This document shows, piece by piece, positions 1 through 8,380 of a stretch of DNA of 64,000 nt. The notes beneath the pieces are model-generated. The model was given only the letters and a program-made list of their open reading frames with translations. It was not told the origin of the DNA and made no database searches. The DNA is from Sutterella sp047777475. Its GTDB lineage: Bacteria; Pseudomonadota; Gammaproteobacteria; Burkholderiales; Burkholderiaceae_F. Within the stretch, counting starts at the first letter, position 1; the number at the start of each line of letters is the position of its first letter. The position numbers were made by a program, and so were the translations under genes. The stretch spans positions 496,001-560,000 of the forward strand of contig JBKEET010000001.1 of assembly GCA_047777475.1 (NCBI GenBank), given 5' to 3'.

Positions 1-1881
1 ACGCTCACGAGCCTCGCCTTTTACCCGGCGTACAACGACCGCGGCGAGCCCAACATTGGGCAGGACCATACGATGCAGAACCACCTGGCCGCGCTTGCGA
101 TGGCCGAGGGCACGATCATCGTTTCGCCGATCTTCCGCGCCATGGGCGCCTACCGAGGGCTGACGGCCAATATTTACATGCCGATCGACGGCACCCGTCA
201 CCATCGCCTCGGCGTCGTTTCGGCGGCCATCGACCTCGCCGAAATCGGCCGCACCATCCGCTATTCGATGCCCGACGAGCTCGGCGCCGTCGTCTACGAC
301 AACGGCGGCAAGGAACTTTACCCGACGCCGGCCGGCGCTGAGTTCAACCCTCCGGCACCGCTTGCCGAGCATAAGGTGCACCTTATTTCCGATCCGATGG
401 CGCCGAACCGCAAGCTGTACGCCGTTGTCAAGCGGCTTCCCGCCAGCCAGGGCGGCTGGGAGGTGATGACCTACGTGCGCAAGGACGTGCGCGACGCGCA
501 TGTGCGCCAGGTGTGGATCACGTCCGTCGGGCTGCTCGCGCTGATGATCCTGCTGAGCCTCTGCTGCTCGATGGTCATCAGCAAGCGGCTCGTCGTGGCC
601 GTCGACAAGCTGATGCGCTACCTCCGGCACGCCGGCACGGCGGTGGCGCCCGAAGAGCTGATCACTTCGCCGCAGGAGCTGAGGCTCGTGCAGGAAAACA
701 TGGAGACAACGGGACGCAGGCTTAACGAGAAGACCGCGGCGCTCGCCAGGCTCAACCAGACCCTTGAGCGGCAGGTGCAGGACCGCACCGAGGCGCTCAG
801 CCGCAGCAACCATTTCCTGCATTCGCTTTTCGAGAGCCTGGCCGACGGCGTCGTCGTGATGGACAGCGACGGGCGCTGCCGCACCTCGAACCCGCGCGCG
901 AGCGAACTGCTCGGCGAAGAGCGGACGTTCAGGGGGGCCGACCTTTCCTTCCTGCTCGAAGGCTACGACACGGCAAACGCCGAGCCGCAGGCGCGGATGC
1001 TTTCGATCGGCGGCCGGCAGCTCGATGCGGTGCGCTTTTCGCTTAGTCACGCGGGCTACGAGGAGAACGCCATCGGCTGCCTGCTCCACGACGCCACCGA
1101 GCGCGAGGCGCTCTCGCACATGAAGACGACCCTCATCTCGATGGCCGCCCACGAGCTGCGCACGCCGGTGCAGGCAATCCGCCTGCAGATCGACGCGCTC
1201 ATCAAGGCAAAGAAAGAGGGCACGAAGGTTTCCCCCGAGACGCAGCAGGAGCTGCTCACCGACCTTGAGGAAAGCTCGCTCCACCTGCAGACGCTCATTG
1301 CCGACTGGCTCGACGTGGCCCGCATCGACGGCGGCTCGTTCGCGATCGAGCGCGTGCCGATTTCGCTTCGGCAGGTGCTCACCAAGGCGGCCCGCTTCGC
1401 CAAGCGGCAGAGCCCGGACCAGACCATCGTCATCGGCGTCGACGAGGACGCCGAAGGCATGATCGGCGACGCAAGCCGCCTGCAGCAGCTCTTCCTCAAC
1501 CTCTTCACCAATTCGGCGCGCTACGCGAGGGCGGGCGTGCCGAGCCGCGTCGTGGTGCAGGCCGGCGCGACCACCGGCAGCGACGGCAGGGACCTGATCC
1601 GCATCACGGTCGCGGACAACGGCGTCGGCGTGGCCGACGAGGACGCCGAGAGAATTTTTGACCGCTTCTACCAAGTGCAGCGCGGCAACCGCCGGCGCAC
1701 CGGCGGCACGGGCCTCGGCCTCGTGATCGCCCGCGCCATTGCCAAGGCGCACGGCGGCCGGATTTGGCTGCAGAAAGGCGTTCAGAGCGGCGCCGTCTTC
1801 GTCATCGAGCTGCCCGTCGGCATCGATTCGGCCGAGGACGAAGCTTCGCCGGACGCACAGGAAGAAACCCAAGGACGCTAA
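1..1881 (+). CDS. Membrane sensor histidine kinase (5' end outside window)
   Basis: Sensor half of a two-component system with the regulator that follows directly. The reading frame is open from base 1, so the gene begins upstream; residues here are counted from the ATG at 73. An extracytoplasmic sensing region (to about residue 145) is followed by one membrane segment (147-170), a coiled linker, a PAS-like domain (about 250-345), a HisKA dimerisation box with HELRTP (phospho-acceptor His near 360) and a HATPase_c domain with N box (LFLNLFTNSARYA), G1 (DNGVGV) and G2 (GGTGLGLV). The upstream membrane segment expected for a periplasmic sensor loop must lie before base 1. The stimulus cannot be read from the sequence. 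Confidence 0.9.
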   Translation, partial: TLTSLAFYPAYNDRGEPNIGQDHTMQNHLAALAMAEGTIIVSPIFRAMGAYRGLTANIYMPIDGTRHHRLGVVSAAIDLAEIGRTIRYSMPDELGAVVYDNGGKELYPTPAGAEFNPPAPLAEHKVHLISDPMAPNRKLYAVVKRLPASQGGWEVMTYVRKDVRDAHVRQVWITSVGLLALMILLSLCCSMVISKRLVVAVDKLMRYLRHAGTAVAPEELITSPQELRLVQENMETTGRRLNEKTAALARLNQTLERQVQDRTEALSRSNHFLHSLFESLADGVVVMDSDGRCRTSNPRASELLGEERTFRGADLSFLLEGYDTANAEPQARMLSIGGRQLDAVRFSLSHAGYEENAIGCLLHDATEREALSHMKTTLISMAAHELRTPVQAIRLQIDALIKAKKEGTKVSPETQQELLTDLEESSLHLQTLIADWLDVARIDGGSFAIERVPISLRQVLTKAARFAKRQSPDQTIVIGVDEDAEGMIGDASRLQQLFLNLFTNSARYARAGVPSRVVVQAGATTGSDGRDLIRITVADNGVGVADEDAERIFDRFYQVQRGNRRRTGGTGLGLVIARAIAKAHGGRIWLQKGVQSGAVFVIELPVGIDSAEDEASPDAQEETQGR

Positions 1882-1891
1882 ACCGACGATA

Positions 1892-2584
1892 TTGATTGCA
1901 GACGACGAAAGCCGCATTCGGCGCGTGCTTTCGGTGAGCCTCGAGCAGGCGGGCTTCGACGTGATGGCCGCGGGCGACGGCGAGCAGGCGCTCGAGATGT
2001 TCGCGAAATCAAACGCCAAGCCCGACATGCTGATCCTCGACCTTATGATGCCGGGGCTCGACGGGCTTGAGGTCCTCGAGCACGTGCGCGCCGTCAGTTC
2101 CGTGCCGGTGATCATGCTCACCGCCAAGGGCGAGCTCTCCGACAAGACGCAGGCCTTCAGGGCGGGGGCGGACGATTACCTCACGAAGCCCTTCGCGCCC
2201 GAGGAGCTCATCGCGCGCATCCACGCGCTGCTGCGGCGCGCGGGGACGACGGCCGCGGCCGGCGCCAAGGCCGACGAGCTTGTCAACGGGCCGCTCAAGC
2301 TTTCTTATTCGTCCCGGCAGTGCACGTGGCGGGGCGATGCCGTCAGGCTCAGCGACACCGAGTTCCGGCTGCTCTGGACGCTGATGAAGACCAAGGGCGC
2401 GGTGCTGACGCACGAGACGCTGCTGCGCGCCGTCTGGAGCAGCGAGATGGTGGGCGAGCTCAACACGCTTCGCGTCACCGTTGCCCGCGTGCGCCGCAAG
2501 TTCTCGGAGCTCGACCCCGAGGCGTCGGTCATCACGAATTTCTCACGCGTCGGCTACATGATGCCCGATCTGACAGACATGTAA
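1892..2584 (+). CDS. OmpR/KdpE-type response regulator
   Basis: DNA-binding partner of the preceding kinase. The receiver domain starts at ILIADDESRIRRV, with acidic pocket DD, phospho-acceptor Asp in LILDLMMPG and the conserved Lys in YLTKPF. A C-terminal winged helix follows (LSDTEFRLLWTL to RVGYMMPD). The start is uncertain: no ATG or GTG lies in frame just before the receiver domain. The TTG at 1892, 10 bases after the kinase stop, is the nearest usable codon; the frame also stays open upstream inside the kinase gene. Translation is probably coupled to the kinase. A lost base in the assembly near 1880 could also explain the missing ATG. Confidence 0.85.
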   Translation: MIADDESRIRRVLSVSLEQAGFDVMAAGDGEQALEMFAKSNAKPDMLILDLMMPGLDGLEVLEHVRAVSSVPVIMLTAKGELSDKTQAFRAGADDYLTKPFAPEELIARIHALLRRAGTTAAAGAKADELVNGPLKLSYSSRQCTWRGDAVRLSDTEFRLLWTLMKTKGAVLTHETLLRAVWSSEMVGELNTLRVTVARVRRKFSELDPEASVITNFSRVGYMMPDLTDM

Positions 2585-3041
2585 TTTTTTTGACATTTTT
2601 TGCCGAACCTGTCGCTCTCGTGACATTTCTTTCTGTAAGAATAATCATCAAGAAAGCGGTGGTTTTCAGCTTCTCCCCCGAAGCAAGGCACCGCTTCAAA
2701 GAAAAACAGAGTCCCCGCTGACCGTTACTCGAGCGGAGCGATCACTGCCTGAGCATGCCGTCATCCCCCGGCGTGCTTTGACGCTGAAAAGAATAATTAG
2801 CGTTCGGCGCCTTTCGGAAAGTCTCGGAAGGCGCCTTTTCCTTGCCGGTGAAAAGAAAAGGTCGGGCGGCGGCGCCGTTCCCGCTAGAATCCGCTTTTGC
2901 CGGCTTTCCAAGAAATTTCCGTGTGCGCAGGGACCGCTCCCTTTGCCGGGGCTTCCCTTTGCTTCTCTAGTCATCCTCCTGCAAAAGGGAAGGCCATCTT
3001 GAAAAATCGACTACAATAATTAAGACAGACAGATTTTCAAG
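2585..3041. other. Non-coding gap between response regulator and umuD
   Basis: No convincing gene in 457 bases. It holds a terminator-like hairpin near 2806-2839 and a possible -10 (TACAAT, 3012-3017) shortly before umuD. I looked for a CTGT-N8-ACAG type SOS box and found none. Confidence 0.5.
2806..2839 (+). terminator. Possible intrinsic terminator
   Basis: Perfect 8-bp arms GGCGCCTT (2806-2813) and AAGGCGCC (2828-2835) are followed by TTTT. It lies about 220 bases after the response regulator stop, so it may instead end a short leader transcript. Confidence 0.45.
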
Positions 3042-3707
3042 GTGAACAGCATGACCGACAAGGCTCTTAAAACGCACGGCGGGCGGCGCCCCGGCGCGGG
3101 ACGGCCCGCGGGAAGCGGCCGCTACAGCGTGGTGCGCTCCGTGAGGCTCACGCCCGAGGCCGCGCAGCACTGCGAGGCGCGGGGCGGCAACGCCTATATC
3201 CGCGCGATCATCGAGAAGGCGCTGAAAGAAGGGGCCGCCAACGAGCAGACGCTTCGCGTGCCGCGTGAGCTGCCGCCCTGGATCCGGCCCGTCGCCGCCG
3301 ACGCGGCGCCCGTCACGGTGCCGCGGGTCGACATGCACGCGGCCTGCGGCTTCCCGTCGCCCGCCGCCGATTACGAGACCGAGGACTTCAACCTCAACGA
3401 CTACTTCGTCGAGCGCCCGGCGGCCACTTATGTGGTCGAAGCCTCGGGCGACTCGATGATCGACGCGGGCATCCATCCGCACGACATCCTCATCGTCGAC
3501 CGCTCGCTTGAGCCGAAGAACGGCGACATCGTGCTCGCCTTTTACGACGGCTCGTTCACCGTCAAGCGCTTTTTCAAGCGCGGCTCCCGCGTGGAGCTGC
3601 GCCCCGAGAACGCCGCCGCCGGCTATCCGGTGCTCCGCCCGTCGCCCCTCGAGGAGTTTTCCGTCGAGGGCGTGGTCACGGGCATCGGGCGCCGGCTGAG
3701 GAAATAA
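3042..3707 (+). CDS. umuD: UmuD-type S24 self-cleaving protein with N-terminal extension
   Basis: SOS mutagenesis protein that, after RecA-stimulated self-cleavage, partners UmuC in translesion DNA polymerase V. The C-terminal half is a LexA/UmuD S24 peptidase: cleavage region AACGFPSPAADY, nucleophile Ser in ASGDSMIDAGI, and catalytic Lys in FTVKRFF. At 221 residues it is about 80 longer than typical UmuD. The extra N-terminus has a basic GGRRPGAGRP stretch followed by VRLTPEAA...AYIRAIIEKAL, which resembles a small ribbon-helix-helix DNA-binding unit. ATG 3051 is an alternative start. The umuC remnant starts 25 bases downstream, so the pair was an operon. LexA itself was considered and rejected because of the UmuD-type cleavage site and the umuC neighbour. 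Confidence 0.88.
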   Translation: MNSMTDKALKTHGGRRPGAGRPAGSGRYSVVRSVRLTPEAAQHCEARGGNAYIRAIIEKALKEGAANEQTLRVPRELPPWIRPVAADAAPVTVPRVDMHAACGFPSPAADYETEDFNLNDYFVERPAATYVVEASGDSMIDAGIHPHDILIVDRSLEPKNGDIVLAFYDGSFTVKRFFKRGSRVELRPENAAAGYPVLRPSPLEEFSVEGVVTGIGRRLRK

Positions 3708-3732
3708 TCCCCGCAGCAGGGAGGGGGCGGCC

Positions 3733-5024
3733 GTGTCGCTCATCCTTCACCTCGACGGCAACACGTTCTATGCCTCGGTGCACCGGGTCTTCCGGCCCGA
3801 GCTGCGCCGCCGCCCCGTCGTCGTGCTCTCGAACAACGACGGCTGCGTGTGACGCGCACCAAGGAAGCCAAGGCGCTCGGCATCGCGCGCGGCACGCCGT
3901 TCTTCAAGATCCGTGACCTCGCCGCGGCGCACCGCGTGGCGGTCTTTTCGAGCAACTACGAGCTCTACCAGTCGATGTCGAACCGCATGATGGCGGCCGT
4001 GCGCTCGCTGCTGCCCACGCAGGAGATCTATTCGATCGACGAGCAGTTTTCCCGACATCACGGGCATGCCGGGCGACATGACCGAGTTAGGCCGCGCCGT
4101 GCGCGAGCGCGTGCTCCGCTGGACGGGCATCCCCGTGTGCGTGGGCATCGCGCCCACGAAAACGCTCGCGAAGTTCTGCGACCACCTGGCCAAGACCGAC
4201 GATCGCTTCGGCGGCGTCGCCAACTGGCTCGACATGAGCAGGGAAGAGCGCCGCGCCCGGCTCGCCTCGCAGAGCGCGGGCGAGATCTGGGGCGTCGGCT
4301 CGCGGCTTGCCTCGGCGCTGCTCGAGCGCGGCGTCGAGAGCGCCTGGGACTTCGTCTGCATGCCGGCCGCGCAGGTGCGCCGCACGGGCGGGCGTGGTGC
4401 TCGAGCGACGTGGTGCGAGCTGCGCGGCGTCAGCGTGATCCCGTTCGAGAGCACCCCGCCCGCGCGGCAGCAGATCCTCCGCTCGCGCACCTTCGGCAAG
4501 GCCGTGCCCGACTTCGGCTCGGTGCTCGCCGCCGTCACCGAACACATGGATTCCGCGGCGCGCACGCTGCGCTCCCTCGGGCTCGAGGCGGGCAGGGTGG
4601 GGGTGTTTCTTCCACACCGATCCCTTCAGGGAGGAGCTGCCGCAGTACGCCGCATCGCCTTCCGAAGCGCTCGAGCACCCGAGCAGCGACACGATTGCGC
4701 TGACGGAGAAGGCCGCGGAGCTTGCGGCCCGCGCCTTCAGGCCGGGCTTCCTTTACCGCAAGGCGGGGGCGGTGCTCTCCGACCTGCGGCCGGCGGGAAG
4801 CGGCACTGCCGTGCAGCCCTCGCTCTTTGACGACGGAGGCGAGGCCGGAAAGGAAGCGCCGCCGGGCGCTGATGGCCTCGCTCGACGCCCTCGAGGCGCG
4901 CTGGGGCAAGGGAACCGTGCGCTGCGCTTCCGCAAAGCTCGGGAGCGGCGACTGGAAGATGCGCCGTGACCGGATGACGCCCTGCTACACGACGCGCTGG
5001 GACGACCTGCTGCAGGTCGGCTGA
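3733..5024 (+). pseudogene. umuC: UmuC (DNA polymerase V subunit), multiply frameshifted
   Basis: Y-family translesion polymerase partner of UmuD. A GTG start after a GGGAGGGGG ribosome site gives LILHLDGNTFYASV...LSNNDGCV. The frame then changes near 3849 (gtgtg where gtggtg is expected), near 4050 (after YSIDEQF), transiently near 4390-4420, near 4605 (after VGVF) and near 4860. Joining the pieces recovers nearly all of a UmuC: TKEAKALGIARGTPFFKI, SNYELYQSMSNRMM, PTKTLAKFCDHLAKTD, LRSRTFGKAVPDFGSVLAAV, and the terminal RWGKGTVRCASAKL...CYTTRWDDLLQVG. Codon quality stays good between shifts. This means very recent inactivation or consensus errors in the assembly. Confidence 0.85.
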
Positions 5025-5119
5025 GCGGAAAAGGAGAGCCGCGGTCGCTGCCGCGGCCCCTTCGCGGGCGCGATGGGGTATCCTTGGCAAATTCTGCTTA
5101 CATTTGCCCGGAGTCTCCG

Positions 5120-6425
5120 ATGGACATCCTGCTCAATCCGATCATCCTTTCCGTCGTCGCGCTGTGCGCGCTGTGCCTCGCGAGGGTCAATGTTCTGATC
5201 TCGCTCCTCGTTGCGGCGCTCGTCGCGGGTCTCGCGGGCGGGCTGAGCATCACCAAGACCATGACCGTGCTGGCCGACGGCTTCTCGGGCAACGCCATGA
5301 CGGCGCTCTCCTACATCCTGCTCGGCACCTTCGCCGTCTCGATCGCGAAGACGGGCCTGATGCAGCTGCTCGTCAACTGGCTGAGCCGCCACATGGCGGA
5401 GCGGCCCGTGACGTTCTGCCTCACGATCGCGTTCATCAGCTGCCTCTCGCAGAACGTCGTGCCGGTGCACATCGCCTTCATCCCGCTCCTGATCCGCCGC
5501 TCCTCACGCTCATGAACCGCAATGCGGCTCGACCGGCGCGCGGTGGCCTGCGCGCTCGGGTTCGGCCTTACGGCACCCTATATTTCGCTCCCGATCGGCT
5601 TCGGCCTGATCTTCCAGGGCATCGTCGCCGACAGCATGACGTCGAGCGGCATGAAGACGACGGTCTCGGACGTCGCCTCGGTCGCCTGGCTCCTCGGGCT
5701 CTCGATGTTTGCGGCCTTCTCTTTGCCGTGCTCGTCATGTACCGCCGCCCGCGCGGACTATAAGAACATTCCCTTTGCAGGCGCCGAAGCGGAGGAGGCG
5801 CCTGAAAAGCTGAACGCCAAGCACTGGGTGACGCTCGCCGCGATCCTGCTCGCCGTCGTCGTGCAGGTGACGCTCGAGTCGCTGCCGCTCGCGGCGCTCC
5901 TTGGGCTCACCGTCATGATGGTGGGCAGGGCGTTTCGCTTTTCCGAGCTCGACTCGCGCATCGAAAGCGGCATCTCGATGATGGGCCTCATCGCCTTCGT
6001 GATGCTGATCGCGAGCGGCTACGCCGCGGTGCTCAAGGAAACCGGCGCGGTGAAGGAGCTTATCGAAAGCGTCGTGCCCTTCATCGCACGAGCAAGATCC
6101 TCTCGGCGGCGATCATCACGCTGATCGGCCTCATCGTCACAATGGGCATTGGCACGTCGTTCGGCACGGTGCCGATCCTCGCCGTGATCTACGTGCCGCT
6201 CTGCCAGGCGGTCGGGTTCTCGCTCCCCGCGACGGTGCTCCTCATGACGGCCGCGGCGCGCTCGGCGACGCGGGCAGCCCCGCCTCCGACAGCACGCTCG
6301 GGCCCACGAGCGGCCTCAACGCCGACGGCCAGCACAACCACATCTGGGACACGTGCGTGCCGACCTTCCTCGTCTTCAACATCCCGCTCATGCTCATGGG
6401 CATCGTCGGCGCGCAGTTCCTTTGA
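5120..6425 (+). pseudogene. YuiF/NhaC-like Na+/H+ antiporter-family permease, multiply frameshifted
   Basis: Polytopic inner-membrane permease of the putative Na+/H+ antiporter family that includes Bacillus YuiF; members have been linked to histidine or sodium transport. The pieces read in order: MDILLNPIILSVVALCAL..., GFGLTAPYISLPIGFGLIFQG, KHWVTLAAILLAVVVQVTLE, GIGTSFGTVPILAVIYVPLC, and the family signature GDAGSPASDSTLGPTSGLNADGQ...WDTCVPTFLVFN near the end. Paired compensating shifts occur at 5499/5523 and 5712/5755, and single shifts near 6085 and 6256, mostly loss of one base from GG or CC. A complete protein of about 430 residues is recovered if these are corrected. No internal decay is seen apart from the indels. 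Confidence 0.82.
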
Positions 6426-6557
6426 AGCGAAAGCAGGACGGCGCAGGGCCGCCGATTTACCTTGGAGCGCCTCGGCTCAACGCGAAGCCGGGCGCTTTCG
6501 TTTTGTTGCTCACACTTTGCACGCAATGTAAAGCGCGGGGCATACCGCCTTTTTCAC

Positions 6558-6586
6558 TTACAAAAAAGAAAAAAATTTTCTACAAT
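6558..6586 (+). promoter_or_regulatory. Possible promoter for the marR gene
   Basis: TTACAA (6558-6563), a 17-base spacer and TACAAT (6581-6586) lie 36 bases before the MarR start, in an AT-rich stretch. The -10 is good and the -35 is weak. Confidence 0.4.
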
Positions 6587-6621
6587 TGCGGTCTCGATAT
6601 TTAGCCGACTAACTATTTCTC

Positions 6622-7134
6622 ATGAACTATCGGAAAAGGCGGCTTCCCAGCCGGGAAGACATCAGAAGGACGATCAGCGGGGCGGGCGCGAGCGCCGAGC
6701 CCGAAGCGCCGGAGCTGGCGCTGGCGGTGATGAGCGCCGCGGGGCTCGTGCACGAGGAGATCCTCGAGCCGCTCGAGCGCGAGGAGGGGCTTTCGGAAGG
6801 AAAGTTCATCCTGCTCATGGCGCTCCGCTCCCGCCCCGACGGGCTCGGCGTGCAGGCGCTTGCCGAGGCGGTGGGCGTATCTGTCCCGACCATCTCGGTG
6901 ATGCTGAAGCGCATGCAGGCTGCCGCGAAGCCCCTTGCCGCCGTCGAGCGCGACCCGGACAACGGCCGCGCCCGCGTGGTGAAGATCACCGAAGAAGGGA
7001 AGGCGCTCTTAAAGCGCGTGCTCCCCGTGCACATCGAGCGCGAGGAAAAGCTTGCGCGCCGGCTCGACAAAAAGGACCTCGACCAATTGGTGCGGCTCCT
7101 CGTGAAGCTTCTCGAAAGCGAGCCGCGCGCCTGA
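6622..7134 (+). CDS. MarR-family transcriptional regulator
   Basis: Winged-helix repressor of 170 residues. The core reads LSEGKFILLMALRSRPDGLGVQALAEAVGVSVPTISVMLKRM (DNA-binding helices) followed by the wing VERDPDNGRARVVKITEEGKALL and a C-terminal dimerisation helix. A 40-residue N-terminal leader rich in Ala and Glu is longer than usual. It sits 40 bases upstream of a HlyD/ABC-2 efflux pair, the classic position for a ligand-responsive local repressor. The inducer is unknown. Confidence 0.85.
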   Translation: MNYRKRRLPSREDIRRTISGAGASAEPEAPELALAVMSAAGLVHEEILEPLEREEGLSEGKFILLMALRSRPDGLGVQALAEAVGVSVPTISVMLKRMQAAAKPLAAVERDPDNGRARVVKITEEGKALLKRVLPVHIEREEKLARRLDKKDLDQLVRLLVKLLESEPRA

Positions 7135-7174
7135 TTTCATTCATAACAAAGCAAGAAAACAGAGAAAAAGGAAA

Positions 7175-8380
7175 ATGCAGAAAGAAGAAAAAGGCCCCGA
7201 AGAGGCCGAACAGCCCTCCGCAAAGCCCTCGCGCGCCTCGCGCACGCCGGAGAACAGGCCGCCGCGCAATGTGCTCGTGAAGCCGCTCATCGTGTTCGGC
7301 GCATTGATCTGCGCGGGCACCCTGCTGATCCTCACGGGCGCGCGCTTTGACGCCGACACGCTCGCGCAGCGCCAGAAGTACGGCATCCTCACCGCCGAAG
7401 AGGTGAACGTCGCGTTCGAAAAAGTCTCCGCCAAGCTCATCGAGCGGCCCTTCCTCGAAGGCAGCACGGTGAAGAAGGGCGACGTGCTGATGGCGCTCGA
7501 CCCCACCGACACCGACATTTCGATCCGCAGCACGAAGGCGCAGATCGCGCAGAACGCCGCGGAGGTAGAAAACGGCTGGAAGCAGATCGACATCGACCTT
7601 GAGGCGGCCGCGACCGACGAGAAAAACCGCTGGCGCAGCGCCGAGGCGCTGCAGGCGGCCCTGAATTCCGCCGTTTCGAGCGAGCGCCGCACCGCAGCCG
7701 ACTACCGCCGCGCCCAGACCCTGGTGAAGACGGGCGCCGTTTCGCAGGCCTCCTATGACTCCGCGAGAAACGCCTGGGAAAGCGCCGTCGCCTCGGCTGA
7801 GAACGCCCGCAAGGCGCTTGCCGCCGCCACGGTGGGCGCCACCAAGGCCGAGATGCAGAAGCTCGCGCGCACGGGAAGCGCCGAGGGCATGCACCTCTCG
7901 GCCGTGAGCGACTCGCGCGCCTCGATCGAGAACCGCCGCCTCGAAGTGAAGGCGCTCGAAGCGCAGGGCGACCAGCTCCGCGCCTCGCTCGATTCGCTTT
8001 TGGTGCAGAAGTCGCGCCTCACGCTTGCCGCGCCCGAGGACGGCAAGATCGTGCGGCTCCTTTATCAGAAGGGCGAGATCGTGCCCTCCGACACGGCCGC
8101 CGTCCTGCTGCAGAGCCGGCGCCAGTACTACGAAATCTACGTGAATGAAAAGGACGCCGCGCGCTTTGCCGAAGGCACCCGCGTGGTGGGCGAGACGCCC
8201 GACGGGCGCAAGGTCGAGGGCACGGTGCGCGTGCTCTCGAGGGCGCCGTCCTTTGCCGACATCCGCGGCTCGCGCGAGCGCGGCCAGGCCGACCTCGCCT
8301 CGCTCATCGCGCGCATCTACATCACGCCGCAGAAAGGTCTCGTGCCGGGCACGACGATCGAGGTGAAGATCCATGGCTGA
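7175..8380 (+). CDS. HlyD/EmrA-family membrane fusion (adaptor) protein
   Basis: Periplasmic adaptor anchored by one N-terminal membrane helix (about residues 30-52, LIVFGALICAGTLLILTGARF). It bridges an inner-membrane exporter and an outer-membrane channel. After the anchor come a first lipoyl half (LIERPFLEGSTVKKGDVLMALDPTDTD), a long alpha-helical hairpin (about 120-270), the second lipoyl half (LTLAAPEDGKIVRLLYQKGEIVP) and a beta-barrel domain. Length (401) is normal. The stop overlaps the permease start by 8 bases, so the two are translationally coupled. Confidence 0.87.
   Translation: MQKEEKGPEEAEQPSAKPSRASRTPENRPPRNVLVKPLIVFGALICAGTLLILTGARFDADTLAQRQKYGILTAEEVNVAFEKVSAKLIERPFLEGSTVKKGDVLMALDPTDTDISIRSTKAQIAQNAAEVENGWKQIDIDLEAAATDEKNRWRSAEALQAALNSAVSSERRTAADYRRAQTLVKTGAVSQASYDSARNAWESAVASAENARKALAAATVGATKAEMQKLARTGSAEGMHLSAVSDSRASIENRRLEVKALEAQGDQLRASLDSLLVQKSRLTLAAPEDGKIVRLLYQKGEIVPSDTAAVLLQSRRQYYEIYVNEKDAARFAEGTRVVGETPDGRKVEGTVRVLSRAPSFADIRGSRERGQADLASLIARIYITPQKGLVPGTTIEVKIHG

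Noticed and set aside
2585..3041. SOS box before umuD
   Set aside because: No CTGT-N8-ACAG or close variant could be found.
3042..3707. LexA repressor
   Set aside because: The cleavage region CGFPSPAADY and the adjacent umuC identify UmuD.
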